Source: Anaerolineae bacterium (GTDB lineage: Bacteria; Chloroflexota; Anaerolineae; Aggregatilineales; Phototrophicaceae). Taken from it: a stretch of 64,000 nucleotides of DNA. The notes under the pieces are model-generated. The model saw only the letters and a program-made list of their open reading frames with translations. It searched no databases and was not told the DNA's origin. Position 1 is the first letter of the stretch. Each line of letters opens with the position of its first letter. Made by a program: the position numbers and the translations under genes. Location of the stretch: positions 1 through 64,000 of the forward strand of contig JAHDWN010000009.1 of NCBI GenBank assembly GCA_023382675.1, given 5' to 3'. Shown piece after piece: positions 36,766-46,183 of the stretch.

Positions 36766-37884
36766 CTACGTGTTCCCCAAAACAGGGGCGAACTGCGGAA
36801 GAGACTCTTGGCGTTTCGATTGATGTGATCGGATGGCTGCGTCAACCACTTGTTGCACACGCCACCCCTGCTCAAATGAAGGTTCGATAGCGCTGTTATT
36901 CAAAATGGCGTCAATGAACAATCGTGTTCCGACAGAATTGCATGTGAACACACCAAAGCCAACATCTTTTTTCGCGTCACCATAGAAGTAATCTGGTATA
37001 TCTAGGACTTGTGCACTCTCGTCACCCCTGCGGTATCCCATTATCTTCGCAGTGGGCGGCGAAGCCCAAGCATTACCATGAACTTCCAGCGTGCCGTCGT
37101 GCCCGTGTAGAACTACGACTTGATCTTGATGTCTGATGCCTGATGCTAGCCGACTGATAGTGCTGCAATGAATAGTGCCATGCGCGCCGTTAGCAAACTC
37201 GGCAAGAATGATCGCAGAATCATTTTCGTCTTGCGGCAGGTCTGATGCCTGGCTACGGTCAACAAACGTTGACAAGCTCGCGCTGATCGTTTGAATGTCA
37301 CCCAAGAACCATTGCGCCAGGTCGATCATGTGTGATGCAACTTCACTGACCACACCATGCGCCCGTTCAGGGTCATAATACCACTGATATTCGTCTGCTG
37401 GATCGGCACTCCAACTATTAAGCCAATGAAAATGACCATGATAGGGCATGCCGATATAACCTTCATCGACGAGTTGTTTGAGGTAAGCGAAAACTGGAAA
37501 CCACCGAGACGTATACATGATCATATGTTTGACGCCTTTCGCTTCTGCTTTTTCATACATTTCACGGCCTTGTTCGGCGGAAAGAGCCAGGGGTTTTTCG
37601 CAGATAACGTGTAGTCCTTGGTCCAGGGCAAGCATCGTCATAGGATAATGCAGATCTTCGGGAGTTGCGATGATAACGGCATCCAAGGCCTCGTTTCTGA
37701 GCATGACTTCGTAGTTCGCATACACTGCATTGCAGCCATATTTCTCAGCCACTTCTTCTGCGCGTTCTCGGTTACGACCACAGACAGCCCGCAATTGTGC
37801 ATTGGGATGCGATTGAATAGCCGGAAGATGGAAAGAGTCCATCCAACCACTCGTTCCAATTACTCCAAACCGAACAGTTTCCAT
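36766..37884 (-). CDS. Gfo/Idh/MocA-family oxidoreductase
   Basis: 372 residues. Rossmann domain VRFGVIGTSGWMDSFHLPAI, the family motif ICEKPLAL (Lys in EKP), then the C-terminal alpha/beta domain with SEVASHMIDLAQWFLG, where the active-site His lies. NAD(P)-dependent oxidation of a sugar, inositol or related compound. GGAGG is 8 nt before the ATG. Base composition is more A/T-rich than genes to the left. The next gene upstream on this strand is the NB-ARC/LuxR regulator, 110 bp away. Confidence 0.9.
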   Translation of the reverse strand: METVRFGVIGTSGWMDSFHLPAIQSHPNAQLRAVCGRNRERAEEVAEKYGCNAVYANYEVMLRNEALDAVIIATPEDLHYPMTMLALDQGLHVICEKPLALSAEQGREMYEKAEAKGVKHMIMYTSRWFPVFAYLKQLVDEGYIGMPYHGHFHWLNSWSADPADEYQWYYDPERAHGVVSEVASHMIDLAQWFLGDIQTISASLSTFVDRSQASDLPQDENDSAIILAEFANGAHGTIHCSTISRLASGIRHQDQVVVLHGHDGTLEVHGNAWASPPTAKIMGYRRGDESAQVLDIPDYFYGDAKKDVGFGVFTCNSVGTRLFIDAILNNSAIEPSFEQGWRVQQVVDAAIRSHQSKRQESLPQFAPVLGNT

Positions 37885-37994
37885 TGTGTTGTCCTCCTGT
37901 GAATCGATGTATCCAACAGGATATCAGTGAGGCGGTGGTACTCTAATCTACCAAAAGTGGTATTTTGGAATTTGATTGCAGAAATGGAAGGGAA

Positions 37995-40436
37995 TTACAG
38001 AAGTAGCAAGTCGCGAGCGCGAGCGACAGCTTGCGTGCGGCTATTGACATTGAGCTTGCCGTAGATATTTCTAGTATGTACCTTGACCGTTCCGACTGTT
38101 ATGGACAATTTTTCAGCCACTTCCCGATTGGATAAGCCATCATTGATGAGCTTTAAGACTTCTAGTTCACGGTCACTGAGTGGTTCAACAAGCGTCTCAA
38201 TTGTGCTTTGTGTGTGTCTATCCTCATTGATACTGGTGGTTACTTCACAGATGTCGTCGAGGAATCTCGTCAAATAAGTTTCGAAATGTTGCAGGCTGCC
38301 GCGTTGTTTGCTGGCAAAAAATACCAGGGCAGGAACGGTGTCCTCCAAAGTGGCGAGAGCAATGTTCAACTGTTCATCCAGCCAATCAGGATGAGCCAGA
38401 TTTCTGCGCTCAATTCTGCGATCATTCTGAAGCGATGCTGCCAATTCAACTGCTTGCTCCCAACGTTGATGCAAAAGAAGCAACTTCACAGCCAAAGTTC
38501 CGATTATGTGCTGCCACAACGTGAACGACATGGGGAGCGCAAGCCTAAGTGAGTTACAGACCGCTTGCTTGAGCGCAATCCCATCTCGTTGTAGGGTCGC
38601 GATCTCACCTAAACGCCAATATCTCCACAACACACCTTCCAGATCGCCAGTTTCCTCGCAGAGAGCCAGCGTTTCCTTGTTCATTGTTTTGGCTTGGTCC
38701 AAGAAACCCTCATCGCACAATAACCTTTCGATGGCTCCAAGTGGAAATGTGAGCCCCCATCGGCTCTTGATTTGTCTGAAACAAGTCACACTCTGGTCGA
38801 ACAACAATTGTGCTTGGGATATCTGCTCTTGTTGATTGATAAGAGTTCCCAGGGTGAATTTAATCCAGGCTAAGTGCCAATCGTTACGGCGGGTTGTCGC
38901 CAATGTTTCCACTTCCTGACAGAGATGTTGAATTTCGTCTAGCAGTTCCGTTTCCGGCAACCATTGCGCCATTACGCCCAGCGATAATGCAGCATCAGGT
39001 GTGATGCCAAACTCAGCCCACAGACGCACAGCTTTTTGGGCGAGTTTGATGCTGATATTATGTTGACGCCCTACCTTTAGACGAGCCAAGAACATCAAGC
39101 CTTGCGCTGCAAATTGGGGGGCTAAGTTTTTGAGGAATTTCAGAATAGGCCTAATGGCATAATCGCCTTCTAGTCGGCGGCCACGCATCATGAAATACAA
39201 CGACAAACATTGTAGATAAGCGTATAAGTGTGTGTGCGCAAGGTCGTGAAGTGCCCACTGCCAGCCCGTTGTAATATTATCAATGTCTGCCTCAATCTCA
39301 TTCAGTGCCCGGACTTGATCGTGACCCTGAAGTTCACCATAAAGTATACTTGCTAAATTGCCATAGTAATTGACGTATCTTTGCTGAAGCTGCTTGTATT
39401 GATTCGGTTGTGTCGTCACTTTCTCCCGACCATATTGCCGCAACAACGCATGAATCACAAAGCGGCCTGGTTCAACCTTGCTCACAAAAGATTTGTCGAC
39501 CAGCGCTGATAAACTAATTAAGGTTGCCTCTGTGACTTGCTGAGCCGCTTGCACTGTGCACCCACCACGGAAAACAGTGAGTTTCATAAATACGGCTTTT
39601 TCCTCTGGGGAGAGCATTGTCCAAGAGTGCGCAAAAACAGCTCGCATGCTCCGATGCCGTTCAGGGAAATCGCGCAAAGGCGTTACGAGGAAATCCCCAT
39701 CTTGTTCGATCTGGGTCGCGATGGCCGCACATGACAGCGACTTCAGCCACGTTGCTGCTAATTCAAGCGCCAATGGCATACCTTCCACCAATTGACATAT
39801 TTGGACGACATGAGACCAGTCGCGCTCAAGGGAAAAACTACCACTTATCTGTCGCGCACGACTATCAAACAATAGCACTGCATCATAGTGCTTCTCGCGT
39901 TGGGCATCATTGTTAGGAAATTTCAGTCCGCCAACGAAATAAATCCACTCTTCTTGAAGCTTAAGCGCTTCACGCGATGTAATGAGCATTTTTAAGTTGG
40001 CTGCGTTGTGCAGGATATCAGGCACAATATCCGCGCCTAGAAGCAAGTGCTCAAAATTGTCTAGAATTAGTAGCAAGTGTTTATCACGGAGATAATGGAT
40101 AAGCTGTGTCGTTGGGTGACTCCCGTCATAAAACGTGAAACCAATTGCCCTGCCTATCATTGGGACGATGAAATCGGGCGACGCGACGGACTGCAGCTCA
40201 ACAAAGGAGATACCATCGGGAAACTCGCCCACCTTTTGTGATGCTATCTCAATGGCCAGCCTTGTCTTGCCAATCCCCCCGGGCCCAACCAGTGTCAACA
40301 GCCGACAATTCGGGTCATTGAGCCGGTTAGCGACGTCGGCAATTTCATCGTGTCTGCCAACGAACGTCGTTGGTTGGGCGGGAAGATTATGCATAGTCAT
40401 GTGGATGTCCCTGCTATAGGTGGCTTGTTCGGCCAT
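37995..40436 (-). CDS. NB-ARC/LuxR (LAL-type) transcriptional regulator
   Basis: 813 residues. Walker A VGPGGIGKTRLA at about 50-61, Walker B LLLILDNFEHLL at about 115-126, then a winged-helix and long helical repeat region (about 330-730), and a LuxR helix-turn-helix at the end (PLSDRELEVLKLINDGLSNR, VKVHTRNIYGKLNVNSRTQA). This is the AfsR/MalT-like signal-transduction ATPase layout, activating transcription once a ligand or partner lets it oligomerise. GGAGG is 8 nt upstream of the start. Codon use and A/T content differ from most of the window, suggesting acquisition. Confidence 0.9.
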   Translation of the reverse strand: MAEQATYSRDIHMTMHNLPAQPTTFVGRHDEIADVANRLNDPNCRLLTLVGPGGIGKTRLAIEIASQKVGEFPDGISFVELQSVASPDFIVPMIGRAIGFTFYDGSHPTTQLIHYLRDKHLLLILDNFEHLLLGADIVPDILHNAANLKMLITSREALKLQEEWIYFVGGLKFPNNDAQREKHYDAVLLFDSRARQISGSFSLERDWSHVVQICQLVEGMPLALELAATWLKSLSCAAIATQIEQDGDFLVTPLRDFPERHRSMRAVFAHSWTMLSPEEKAVFMKLTVFRGGCTVQAAQQVTEATLISLSALVDKSFVSKVEPGRFVIHALLRQYGREKVTTQPNQYKQLQQRYVNYYGNLASILYGELQGHDQVRALNEIEADIDNITTGWQWALHDLAHTHLYAYLQCLSLYFMMRGRRLEGDYAIRPILKFLKNLAPQFAAQGLMFLARLKVGRQHNISIKLAQKAVRLWAEFGITPDAALSLGVMAQWLPETELLDEIQHLCQEVETLATTRRNDWHLAWIKFTLGTLINQQEQISQAQLLFDQSVTCFRQIKSRWGLTFPLGAIERLLCDEGFLDQAKTMNKETLALCEETGDLEGVLWRYWRLGEIATLQRDGIALKQAVCNSLRLALPMSFTLWQHIIGTLAVKLLLLHQRWEQAVELAASLQNDRRIERRNLAHPDWLDEQLNIALATLEDTVPALVFFASKQRGSLQHFETYLTRFLDDICEVTTSINEDRHTQSTIETLVEPLSDRELEVLKLINDGLSNREVAEKLSITVGTVKVHTRNIYGKLNVNSRTQAVARARDLLLL

Positions 40437-40597
40437 GCCAGCAGCCTCCAGATGTTCCCTATCTGAAGGCTACCAGATTAAATCAAAATTTGCTCGATGC
40501 AGGTGCGGAATATGGGATTGAGATCCCTAGGAACGCGCAAACGAAGGCAGAGAAGGTAACGGCGCGACCACACCCTCCGCGTATTCGCGACCAGCGT

Positions 40598-42085
40598 CTA
40601 ATACGCGTTCTCGTCGCGGCGCAGGATGATGTTGAACATCGTGCGGATGATGATGGTGATGTCGAGCCAGATCGACCAGTTTTCGACGTACCACAGATCG
40701 AAGGCGGTGCGCTCGGCGATGCTGGTATCACCGCGCAGGCCATTGACCTGCGCCCAACCGGTCATGCCCGCTTTCTCGCGGTGGCGCTCCATGTAGCGCG
40801 GGATGCTGGCGCGAAACTGCTGCACGTAGATCGGGCGTTCCGGACGGGGGCCGACCATGCTCATCTCGCCGAGCAGGACGTTGATCAACTGCGGCAGTTC
40901 ATCCAGGCTGGTGCGGCGCATGAACTTGCCGATGCGTGTCACACGCGGGTCATCTTTGACCGTCCAGCCTGCACCGCCGGCCTCGGCATCCAGGCGCATA
41001 CTCCGAAACTTGATCATCTCGAATGGATTGCCATCCAGCCCCATGCGCTCCTGGGTGTAAAAGACCGGGCCGGGTGATTCGAGCTTGATCAGGATCGCGG
41101 TCAGCATCAGCAGCGGCGAAACGAAGATCAGGCCGAGCGTCGCGCCGAGGATGTCCATCGACCGCTTCAGGCTCAGCCGCCAACCGCGCAGGGCAATGTC
41201 GCGCACGGTGATCAGCGGCATCCCATCGAGATCATCGACGCCCAGATCGCCCGCCATGTAGGCGAACATATCCGGGTAGACCTTGACATCGACACGCCCG
41301 CGCTGGCACAGCGTCACCCAATCGACCAACTGATCGCGCTGGGCTTCCGGCGCGGCGATGATCACCTGCTCGACCGCGTATGTGTCGATCAAGCGGGCCA
41401 GATCGTATTGATCGCCCAGCACCGGCACGCCGCCCCAATTCTCGCGCGGTTGCAGCGTGTCGCTGACGACGCCGACGATGTGGTAGCCGAGTTCGCTCTG
41501 GCCGCGCACCTTCTGGACGATGTCGTGAGCGACTCTGCCGGAGCCGACGACAAGCAGGTTATCGGCTGCCCAGCCGCGCCGCCGCGCTAGATTGTGAATG
41601 ACACGGTGCAGCTCGCGACCGACGACCACCAGCACCACGCTCAAGCCCCAGACGTAGAAGAACATGCTGCGCGGGTAATCGACCGGATCGAACAGCGTGT
41701 TTCTGAACAGGATCGTCTGGATGCCGTTGACGATGAACGCGCCGACGGTGACGCGCGCGAGGACACTGCGCGCCTGGTCGATGCGGCTGAACCGGCGCGG
41801 CATGTGGTACATGCGCGTGAAGTAGAAGACAGAGACAATGATGGCGATGTGTAAGAACAGGGTCGGCGCGTAGCGGATGAACTCCGGCACTTCGTCCGGG
41901 GGCGGCGCTATCGGCAAAATCGGACGCAGGTAATAGCCGAAGACGAACGCCAGCGCCAGCATCGCGATATCGAGCGCGACGCGCAGCAGATCGATGGTGG
42001 CTTTGACGCGCGCGGTGCGCCGGTTGGCACGTTCGACTGCTAGCTGCTTGCGGCCTGCCGGACGGGCTGACGCAGCATCTGCCAC
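40598..42085 (-). CDS. Polyprenyl-phosphate sugar-1-phosphate transferase (WbaP/PssY-like)
   Basis: About 495 residues: four or five helices, a Rossmann-like middle domain ([20 protein letters not shown]), then the bacterial sugar-transferase catalytic domain ([64 protein letters not shown]). It loads the first sugar phosphate on undecaprenyl phosphate for exopolysaccharide or O-antigen. The start is uncertain: in-frame ATGs are lacking before the first helix; GTG 42085, preceded by a G-rich stretch, is offered, overlapping the GT2 gene by 46 nt. Frame continues open to 42307. Confidence 0.85.
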   Translation of the reverse strand: MADAASARPAGRKQLAVERANRRTARVKATIDLLRVALDIAMLALAFVFGYYLRPILPIAPPPDEVPEFIRYAPTLFLHIAIIVSVFYFTRMYHMPRRFSRIDQARSVLARVTVGAFIVNGIQTILFRNTLFDPVDYPRSMFFYVWGLSVVLVVVGRELHRVIHNLARRRGWAADNLLVVGSGRVAHDIVQKVRGQSELGYHIVGVVSDTLQPRENWGGVPVLGDQYDLARLIDTYAVEQVIIAAPEAQRDQLVDWVTLCQRGRVDVKVYPDMFAYMAGDLGVDDLDGMPLITVRDIALRGWRLSLKRSMDILGATLGLIFVSPLLMLTAILIKLESPGPVFYTQERMGLDGNPFEMIKFRSMRLDAEAGGAGWTVKDDPRVTRIGKFMRRTSLDELPQLINVLLGEMSMVGPRPERPIYVQQFRASIPRYMERHREKAGMTGWAQVNGLRGDTSIAERTAFDLWYVENWSIWLDITIIIRTMFNIILRRDENAY

Positions 42086-42954
42086 ATCCCACGCCCGCCC
42101 TTGAGGAGCAGCCCGGCCATCACCAGATTGTGAAGCCACCACGGTGTCGTCGATTGGTAATGTTTGCGATAGAAGATCAGCATGGCTTTCCAGAACTCGG
42201 CCTGCGCGCGCGGGCTTTGTCTGCTTGCCGCGCGTTTGACGTGTTTCACCCGCACCTGTGGGTGATACATGATCTTCCAGCCCGCCGTCTTGATTCGGTA
42301 CGCCCAATCCAGATCCTCACCATACATAAAGAACGATTCGTCCAATAAGCCTGCCTGTGCGATTGCCTCGCGACGCACCTGCATGTAGGCCCCGACCACC
42401 GAGTCGACCTCGGTTTCGACCTCAGGATCGAGATACGTCATATTATACCGCCCAAATTGAGCGCTTTTCGGGAACAGCTTCGCCAGACCCATGTAGTGAT
42501 AGGCGCTGACCTGCGGTGACGGGAACGAACGGCGGCAGGCTTTATCCAGGCTACCATCAGGCAGCACCAGCATCGGGCCGGCAGCGCCGACCTCCGGGTG
42601 CGCGTCCATGAAGGCCACCATCTGCTGCAAGGCGTCCGGCGGCACTTCCGTGTCGGGGTTGAGCAGCAAGGCATAGCGCGGCGCATCGTCAGCGACATCG
42701 CCCACGCCGAGATACCCCAGTGCGCGCAGGCCAAGATTGTTCCCCTTGGGATAGCCGACGTTTTCCGGGCTGGCGATCAGGCGCGCGCGCGGGAACTCGC
42801 GTTCGACCATGGCGGCACTGTCATCGGTCGAGGCGTTATCGACGACCACCACCATGTAACTGAAATTGCCCATGCTGGCATAGACCGTTTTCAGGCATTT
42901 GCGCAGCAGGTCGCGTGTATTCCAGTTGACGATGACGATCCCCAGGTCGAGCAT
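42040..42954 (-). CDS. GT2-family glycosyltransferase (rhamnosyltransferase-like)
   Basis: 304 residues, GT-A fold. LGIVIVNWNTRDLLRKCL, VVVVDNASTDDS and ENVGYPKGNNLGLR form the nucleotide-sugar site; ALLLNPDTEV carries the DxD-like metal motif; FFMYGEDLDWAYRIKTAGW is the usual ED motif with the catalytic base. It adds a sugar to a lipid-linked intermediate and overlaps the sugar-phosphate transferase gene downstream, so both act in one surface polysaccharide pathway. Confidence 0.92.
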   Translation of the reverse strand: MLDLGIVIVNWNTRDLLRKCLKTVYASMGNFSYMVVVVDNASTDDSAAMVEREFPRARLIASPENVGYPKGNNLGLRALGYLGVGDVADDAPRYALLLNPDTEVPPDALQQMVAFMDAHPEVGAAGPMLVLPDGSLDKACRRSFPSPQVSAYHYMGLAKLFPKSAQFGRYNMTYLDPEVETEVDSVVGAYMQVRREAIAQAGLLDESFFMYGEDLDWAYRIKTAGWKIMYHPQVRVKHVKRAASRQSPRAQAEFWKAMLIFYRKHYQSTTPWWLHNLVMAGLLLKGGRGMWQMLRQPVRQAASS

Positions 42955-43039
42955 AATCCATCCTTGTGCTTCGCCGGCATTTTACCACAGGCAGATCGCG
43001 CGGGGATGTTACGGTCACCCAACGAAACGCCACTGCTCA

Positions 43040-43079
43040 AAACAAAAAATGCCCGACCGGGCACAGGCTCAGTCGGGCA
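43040..43079 (-). terminator. Rho-independent terminator
   Basis: On the minus strand TGCCCGAC (43079-43072) pairs with GTCGGGCA (43057-43050) and is followed by TTTTTTG. It would end transcription coming from the 43268-45993 gene group. Confidence 0.7.
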
Positions 43080-43130
43080 CATCGATGTCAGGTGAACGGA
43101 GTCTCAGTGAATCATGAAAGGCGTGCCTTA

Positions 43131-43237
43131 GCCCTCATCCCCTGGCCCCTTCTCCCGACCGCTGCGCTGGGAGAAGGGGAGCAAGTCCCTCGCCCAGGCG
43201 CGCAGCGCCGTTCGGGAGAGGGAGGTAGGGTGAGGGC
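43131..43237. repeat. Nested inverted-repeat intergenic element
   Basis: Outer arms GCCCTCA (43131-43137) and TGAGGGC (43231-43237). Inside, CCCCTTCTCCC (43146-43156) pairs perfectly with GGGAGAAGGGG (43169-43179), and another C-rich/G-rich pair follows. A compact, non-coding, foldable element of the dispersed-repeat kind; compare 1-90. Confidence 0.6.
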
Positions 43238-43267
43238 AAATACAGACTCGTGATCCACTGAGTTTAA

Positions 43268-43684
43268 TCACTTCTTCGGGCGTCCGAAGCCACCGCGCGA
43301 TTCGATATCCGGGTCGTCGTTGCTGGGGCGATTATCGGGGGCGGATTGGCTGGGGCTGCTCGCGCCAGATGACGGGAACAAGCCACTGCGCTTGCGCCCA
43401 GGGAAACCGCTGCTGTCGCCCGATTGACTCGAACCACCCGACGATGGGAACAAGCCGCCGCCGCGCCTGCCGGGGAAATTGGTTCTGTTCGGCTGTGCGG
43501 GTCGGCCCATACCGCCGCCGGATTCGATGTCTGGATCGTCCACCATCGGGCGATTCGGCCCGCGCTGCGGATAGCCGCCGGTGCCGGTATTACCACCGCC
43601 CATCCTGCCCAGCATCCGCGACATCAGCGCGAAGCCAACCAGGACAAAGACTGCCAGTAAACATAAAGTGGTGATATCGTCCAC
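43268..43684 (-). CDS. Membrane-anchored low-complexity protein with internal repeats
   Basis: 138 residues. One N-terminal helix (ITTLCLLAVFVLVGFALMSR), then a Gly/Ser/Pro/Arg-rich tail. The motif DDPDIES-GG-GRP occurs twice (VDDPDIESGGGMGRPAQPN and NDDPDIESRGGFGRPKK), and GGLFPSSG/SGLFPSSG also twice. No known domain. A disordered cytoplasmic or external tail is likely. It is 9 bp after the gene at 43694-44191 and thus last in that operon. Confidence 0.6.
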   Translation of the reverse strand: MDDITTLCLLAVFVLVGFALMSRMLGRMGGGNTGTGGYPQRGPNRPMVDDPDIESGGGMGRPAQPNRTNFPGRRGGGLFPSSGGSSQSGDSSGFPGRKRSGLFPSSGASSPSQSAPDNRPSNDDPDIESRGGFGRPKK

Positions 43685-43693
43685 GAGATTCTC

Positions 43694-44191
43694 CTACCTG
43701 ACTGTGAACGCAACGGAACCGGCGGAATTGCCGTTCACGAAGAATTCCGCTTCGTAGTTGCCGGGGTCAAAGCCCTGGCTGTTTTCAAAGACGAAGTTGA
43801 TGCAGACGCGCATATCGCTGTCGGCGACAATCTCATCCGTATCTTCGCGCGACTGCCCTTCGTAGTACAGCCGGGCGAAAACCGCCGTCCCTTGAGGAAC
43901 ATCCGTTTCACGCGCGACGACGTAGATGCTGTCATCCGGCGCGAAGCGGGTCGTCACCTCGCCGGGGCATCCATCCCGGTCGACCGATGTTGCCGTCACG
44001 AGCTGGCCGAGCTGCACGGCGCTGGAGGCCGGCGCAGCCACGACCGGAGTGGGCGGCTGAGGCGTAGCGGTCGGCGTTGCTGGTGTCGACTGCCCTTGAT
44101 TACGAAATAGCAGGAACAGAATGCCCAATGCTACAAGAATTAGAATGATCGTGCGGGTATTGAGCTTGAATCCGCCTGGCTGCTGTTGCAT
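43694..44191 (-). CDS. Membrane-anchored protein of unknown function
   Basis: 165 residues. N-terminal anchor helix (TIILILVALGILFLLF), a Thr/Pro-rich spacer, then a beta-sandwich-like domain with two cysteines (DRDGCPGEVTTRF and DMRVCINFVFE), about 62 residues apart, that could pair outside the cell. The strand pattern (SIYVVARETDVPQGTAVFAR, GNYEAEFFVNGNSAGSVAFT) resembles small adhesion or carbohydrate-binding-like domains, but no family is recognised. GGAGAAAG is near the ATG at 44191. Confidence 0.6.
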   Translation of the reverse strand: MQQQPGGFKLNTRTIILILVALGILFLLFRNQGQSTPATPTATPQPPTPVVAAPASSAVQLGQLVTATSVDRDGCPGEVTTRFAPDDSIYVVARETDVPQGTAVFARLYYEGQSREDTDEIVADSDMRVCINFVFENSQGFDPGNYEAEFFVNGNSAGSVAFTVR

Positions 44192-44305
44192 ACCGTCAAT
44201 TCTTTCTCCGGGTGCCGACCCCGATGTGTGATACCTTAGTCGAGTATAACAAATTTCACAGGTCATGCACGGGCCATGTGGCGGAGATTGCCTGCGCCAC
44301 CCTTC

Positions 44306-45214
44306 CTAAACACCATCCTGCGTCAATGTGCGCAGCGCAGCCTCATCGCGTTCCAGATTGCGGCGGCGCAGCCAGAGCGTCAGCAGAAACAAGCCCATCA
44401 GCCCGAACGTAACCACCAGACCCAAGAGCAGATAGCTGCCGTTATCGGGCGTAACGAAGAAATCGCGCACAATCGTGAAGATGTCCTCGTTCGCCTCGGC
44501 CACGGAAGCACCTGGCCCGATGATGATGTCCGCCGTGGTCAGGCTGTCACGGTGGATGGACGCGGTGAAGGGCGCGCCGTCAATCGTTACGGTCGCGCTG
44601 AAGCTGTCGTTCGCCTCGGAATCGGCGCTCAGGGAGTCGATGATCGCATCCGACTGGCCGAGCGCCGTCAGGGCGCTGGTCAGCGCAGCGCTGGCGCTGG
44701 CGTCGTCAGCGAGCGGCGTTTCGGTGCGCACGATCAGCGGCTGGACGGCACTGGCGCTCACGTAAAGCAAGACGTAGCTCTTGCCGTCATGCTGCTGGAC
44801 GAATGCCGTCGCGGTCGTGTCGTTGTCGAAGGCATACGTGCGCTGCTGCCACGGGCCAAATGCGAGTTGATCCGCGTCTGCGCCGGATGGCGCGGCAGCC
44901 TGCGGCAGGTCTGCCAGCGCCAGCGCCTGCGCGACGGCCTCGTCCACATTCGTCGTCGCCGCCGTCAGGCCGTATACCTGCGCGCCGATCGTATCGTTCC
45001 TGAGCAGCGCATAGCTCGAATTGACCACGTTCTGCCAGCCCGGCGGGATCAGGACATTGAAACGCTCGGTCGGGTGCGTGTAGAACGTGAGGATATTCGA
45101 GTCGGCTGCCGCTCCCGCTTCCTCGTCGCCGTGCGCCAGCGCGCCGCCTGCCAGCAGAAGCAGACTGCACAGCAGCAACAATGTGAGTGTAATGCGCGAC
45201 GTGGTTGACATCAT
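44306..45214 (-). CDS. Exported, C-terminally anchored protein coupled to ccmC
   Basis: 302 residues. Signal peptide (LTLLLLCSLLLLAGGALA, cleavage before HGDEE), an extracytoplasmic domain (FYTHPTERFNVLIPPGWQNV, a fold seen in PsbP/DUF1795-like proteins), and near the end a helix (GSYLLLGLVVTFGLMGLFLL) followed by a short charged tail, LRRRNLERDEAALRTL. That single helix plus charged tail recalls CcmD, the small partner of CcmC. Its start overlaps the ccmC stop (ATGA), so the two are co-translated. Role in haem delivery is inferred only from this. Confidence 0.6.
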   Translation of the reverse strand: MMSTTSRITLTLLLLCSLLLLAGGALAHGDEEAGAAADSNILTFYTHPTERFNVLIPPGWQNVVNSSYALLRNDTIGAQVYGLTAATTNVDEAVAQALALADLPQAAAPSGADADQLAFGPWQQRTYAFDNDTTATAFVQQHDGKSYVLLYVSASAVQPLIVRTETPLADDASASAALTSALTALGQSDAIIDSLSADSEANDSFSATVTIDGAPFTASIHRDSLTTADIIIGPGASVAEANEDIFTIVRDFFVTPDNGSYLLLGLVVTFGLMGLFLLTLWLRRRNLERDEAALRTLTQDGV

Positions 45215-45993
45215 GACTCCATCATTCTGATTTTCATGGCGCGGATGCGCTCCGCGGTGTTCTCCAACCGAATACGATGCCAGATCAACGTGATCGGCAC
45301 GAGCAGGGCCCAGATGAGCATGTTGAACCCAAGCGCCACGCCAACGCCGGGCGTCGCCGCCAGTTCGAACCCACCCTGAGCAGTCGTCTCGGCAGCGGTC
45401 TCGGCCTGGGCGATGACGACCGGGTGGATTGTGGCTTCGACAATGCGTGGGATCACCAACGTGATGACAGCGGTGGCAATCGCGAAGATGCCGAAGACGG
45501 CGGCGAAGCGGCGGCGCTGCTCGGCGTTCTCAATCCCCGTCCGCAGCATCAGGTAGGCGGCGTAGGTCAGCACCATGACGGCTTCAGCGGTCAGGCGCGG
45601 GTCCCAATTCCACCACGTATTCCAGATCGGGCGTGCCCAGATCGCGCCGGTAGTCAGGTTGATCAACGCCAGCACCAGGCCGACCTCGACGCCTGCCAAC
45701 GCCAGCGTATCCCATTTCACGTTGTTGGTGCGCAAATAGAGAATACCGCCGATGGTCGTCGCGCTGAAGGCGACAAACGCGCCAAAAAATGCCGGCATAT
45801 GGACGTAGAAAATGCGCTGCACATCGCCCTGCTCGATCTCCGTGCCGGCATACCCCAGCGCCAGATACAGGCCGACGATCACGCCGATGATCGTCAGGCT
45901 GGTGAGCAGGAGCAGCGCCCGTGGCATTCCAGACCTCTCACGTCCAGAGTCCGACGATGCTCCCATAGTATCGATTGATTTGACCGTCGCCAT
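45211..45993 (-). CDS. ccmC: CcmC-like haem-handling membrane protein
   Basis: 260 residues with six helices. The tryptophan-rich haem-binding motif WNTWWNWDPRLTAE and flanking histidines (FYVHMPAFFG; EATIHPVV) identify the CcmC/CcsA superfamily, which presents haem outside the membrane for c-type cytochrome maturation. GGAGG is 7 nt before the ATG at 45993. No ccmA, B, E or F is in the window. An extra stretch between the last two helices (AQAETAAETTAQGGFELAAT) is unlike E. coli CcmC. It fits the presence of a multihaem cytochrome at 61-62.5 kb. Confidence 0.88.
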   Translation of the reverse strand: MATVKSIDTMGASSDSGRERSGMPRALLLLTSLTIIGVIVGLYLALGYAGTEIEQGDVQRIFYVHMPAFFGAFVAFSATTIGGILYLRTNNVKWDTLALAGVEVGLVLALINLTTGAIWARPIWNTWWNWDPRLTAEAVMVLTYAAYLMLRTGIENAEQRRRFAAVFGIFAIATAVITLVIPRIVEATIHPVVIAQAETAAETTAQGGFELAATPGVGVALGFNMLIWALLVPITLIWHRIRLENTAERIRAMKIRMMES

Positions 45994-46183
45994 CCCGCAT
46001 CCTCCATGACTGTTTTTGACTACCGCAGGTGGGCTGCAAGCGTAACATAGCCAGGCCAAATTTCAAGAATCTACAGAAATCTACAGTCCACTCTCTGAGG
46101 TGACGCTCTGCAACTTTAACGCCTTGCATGCGTATACACGGTTGTGTCATGCACATCGCAATCCAAAAGGGGGATTACCAACG

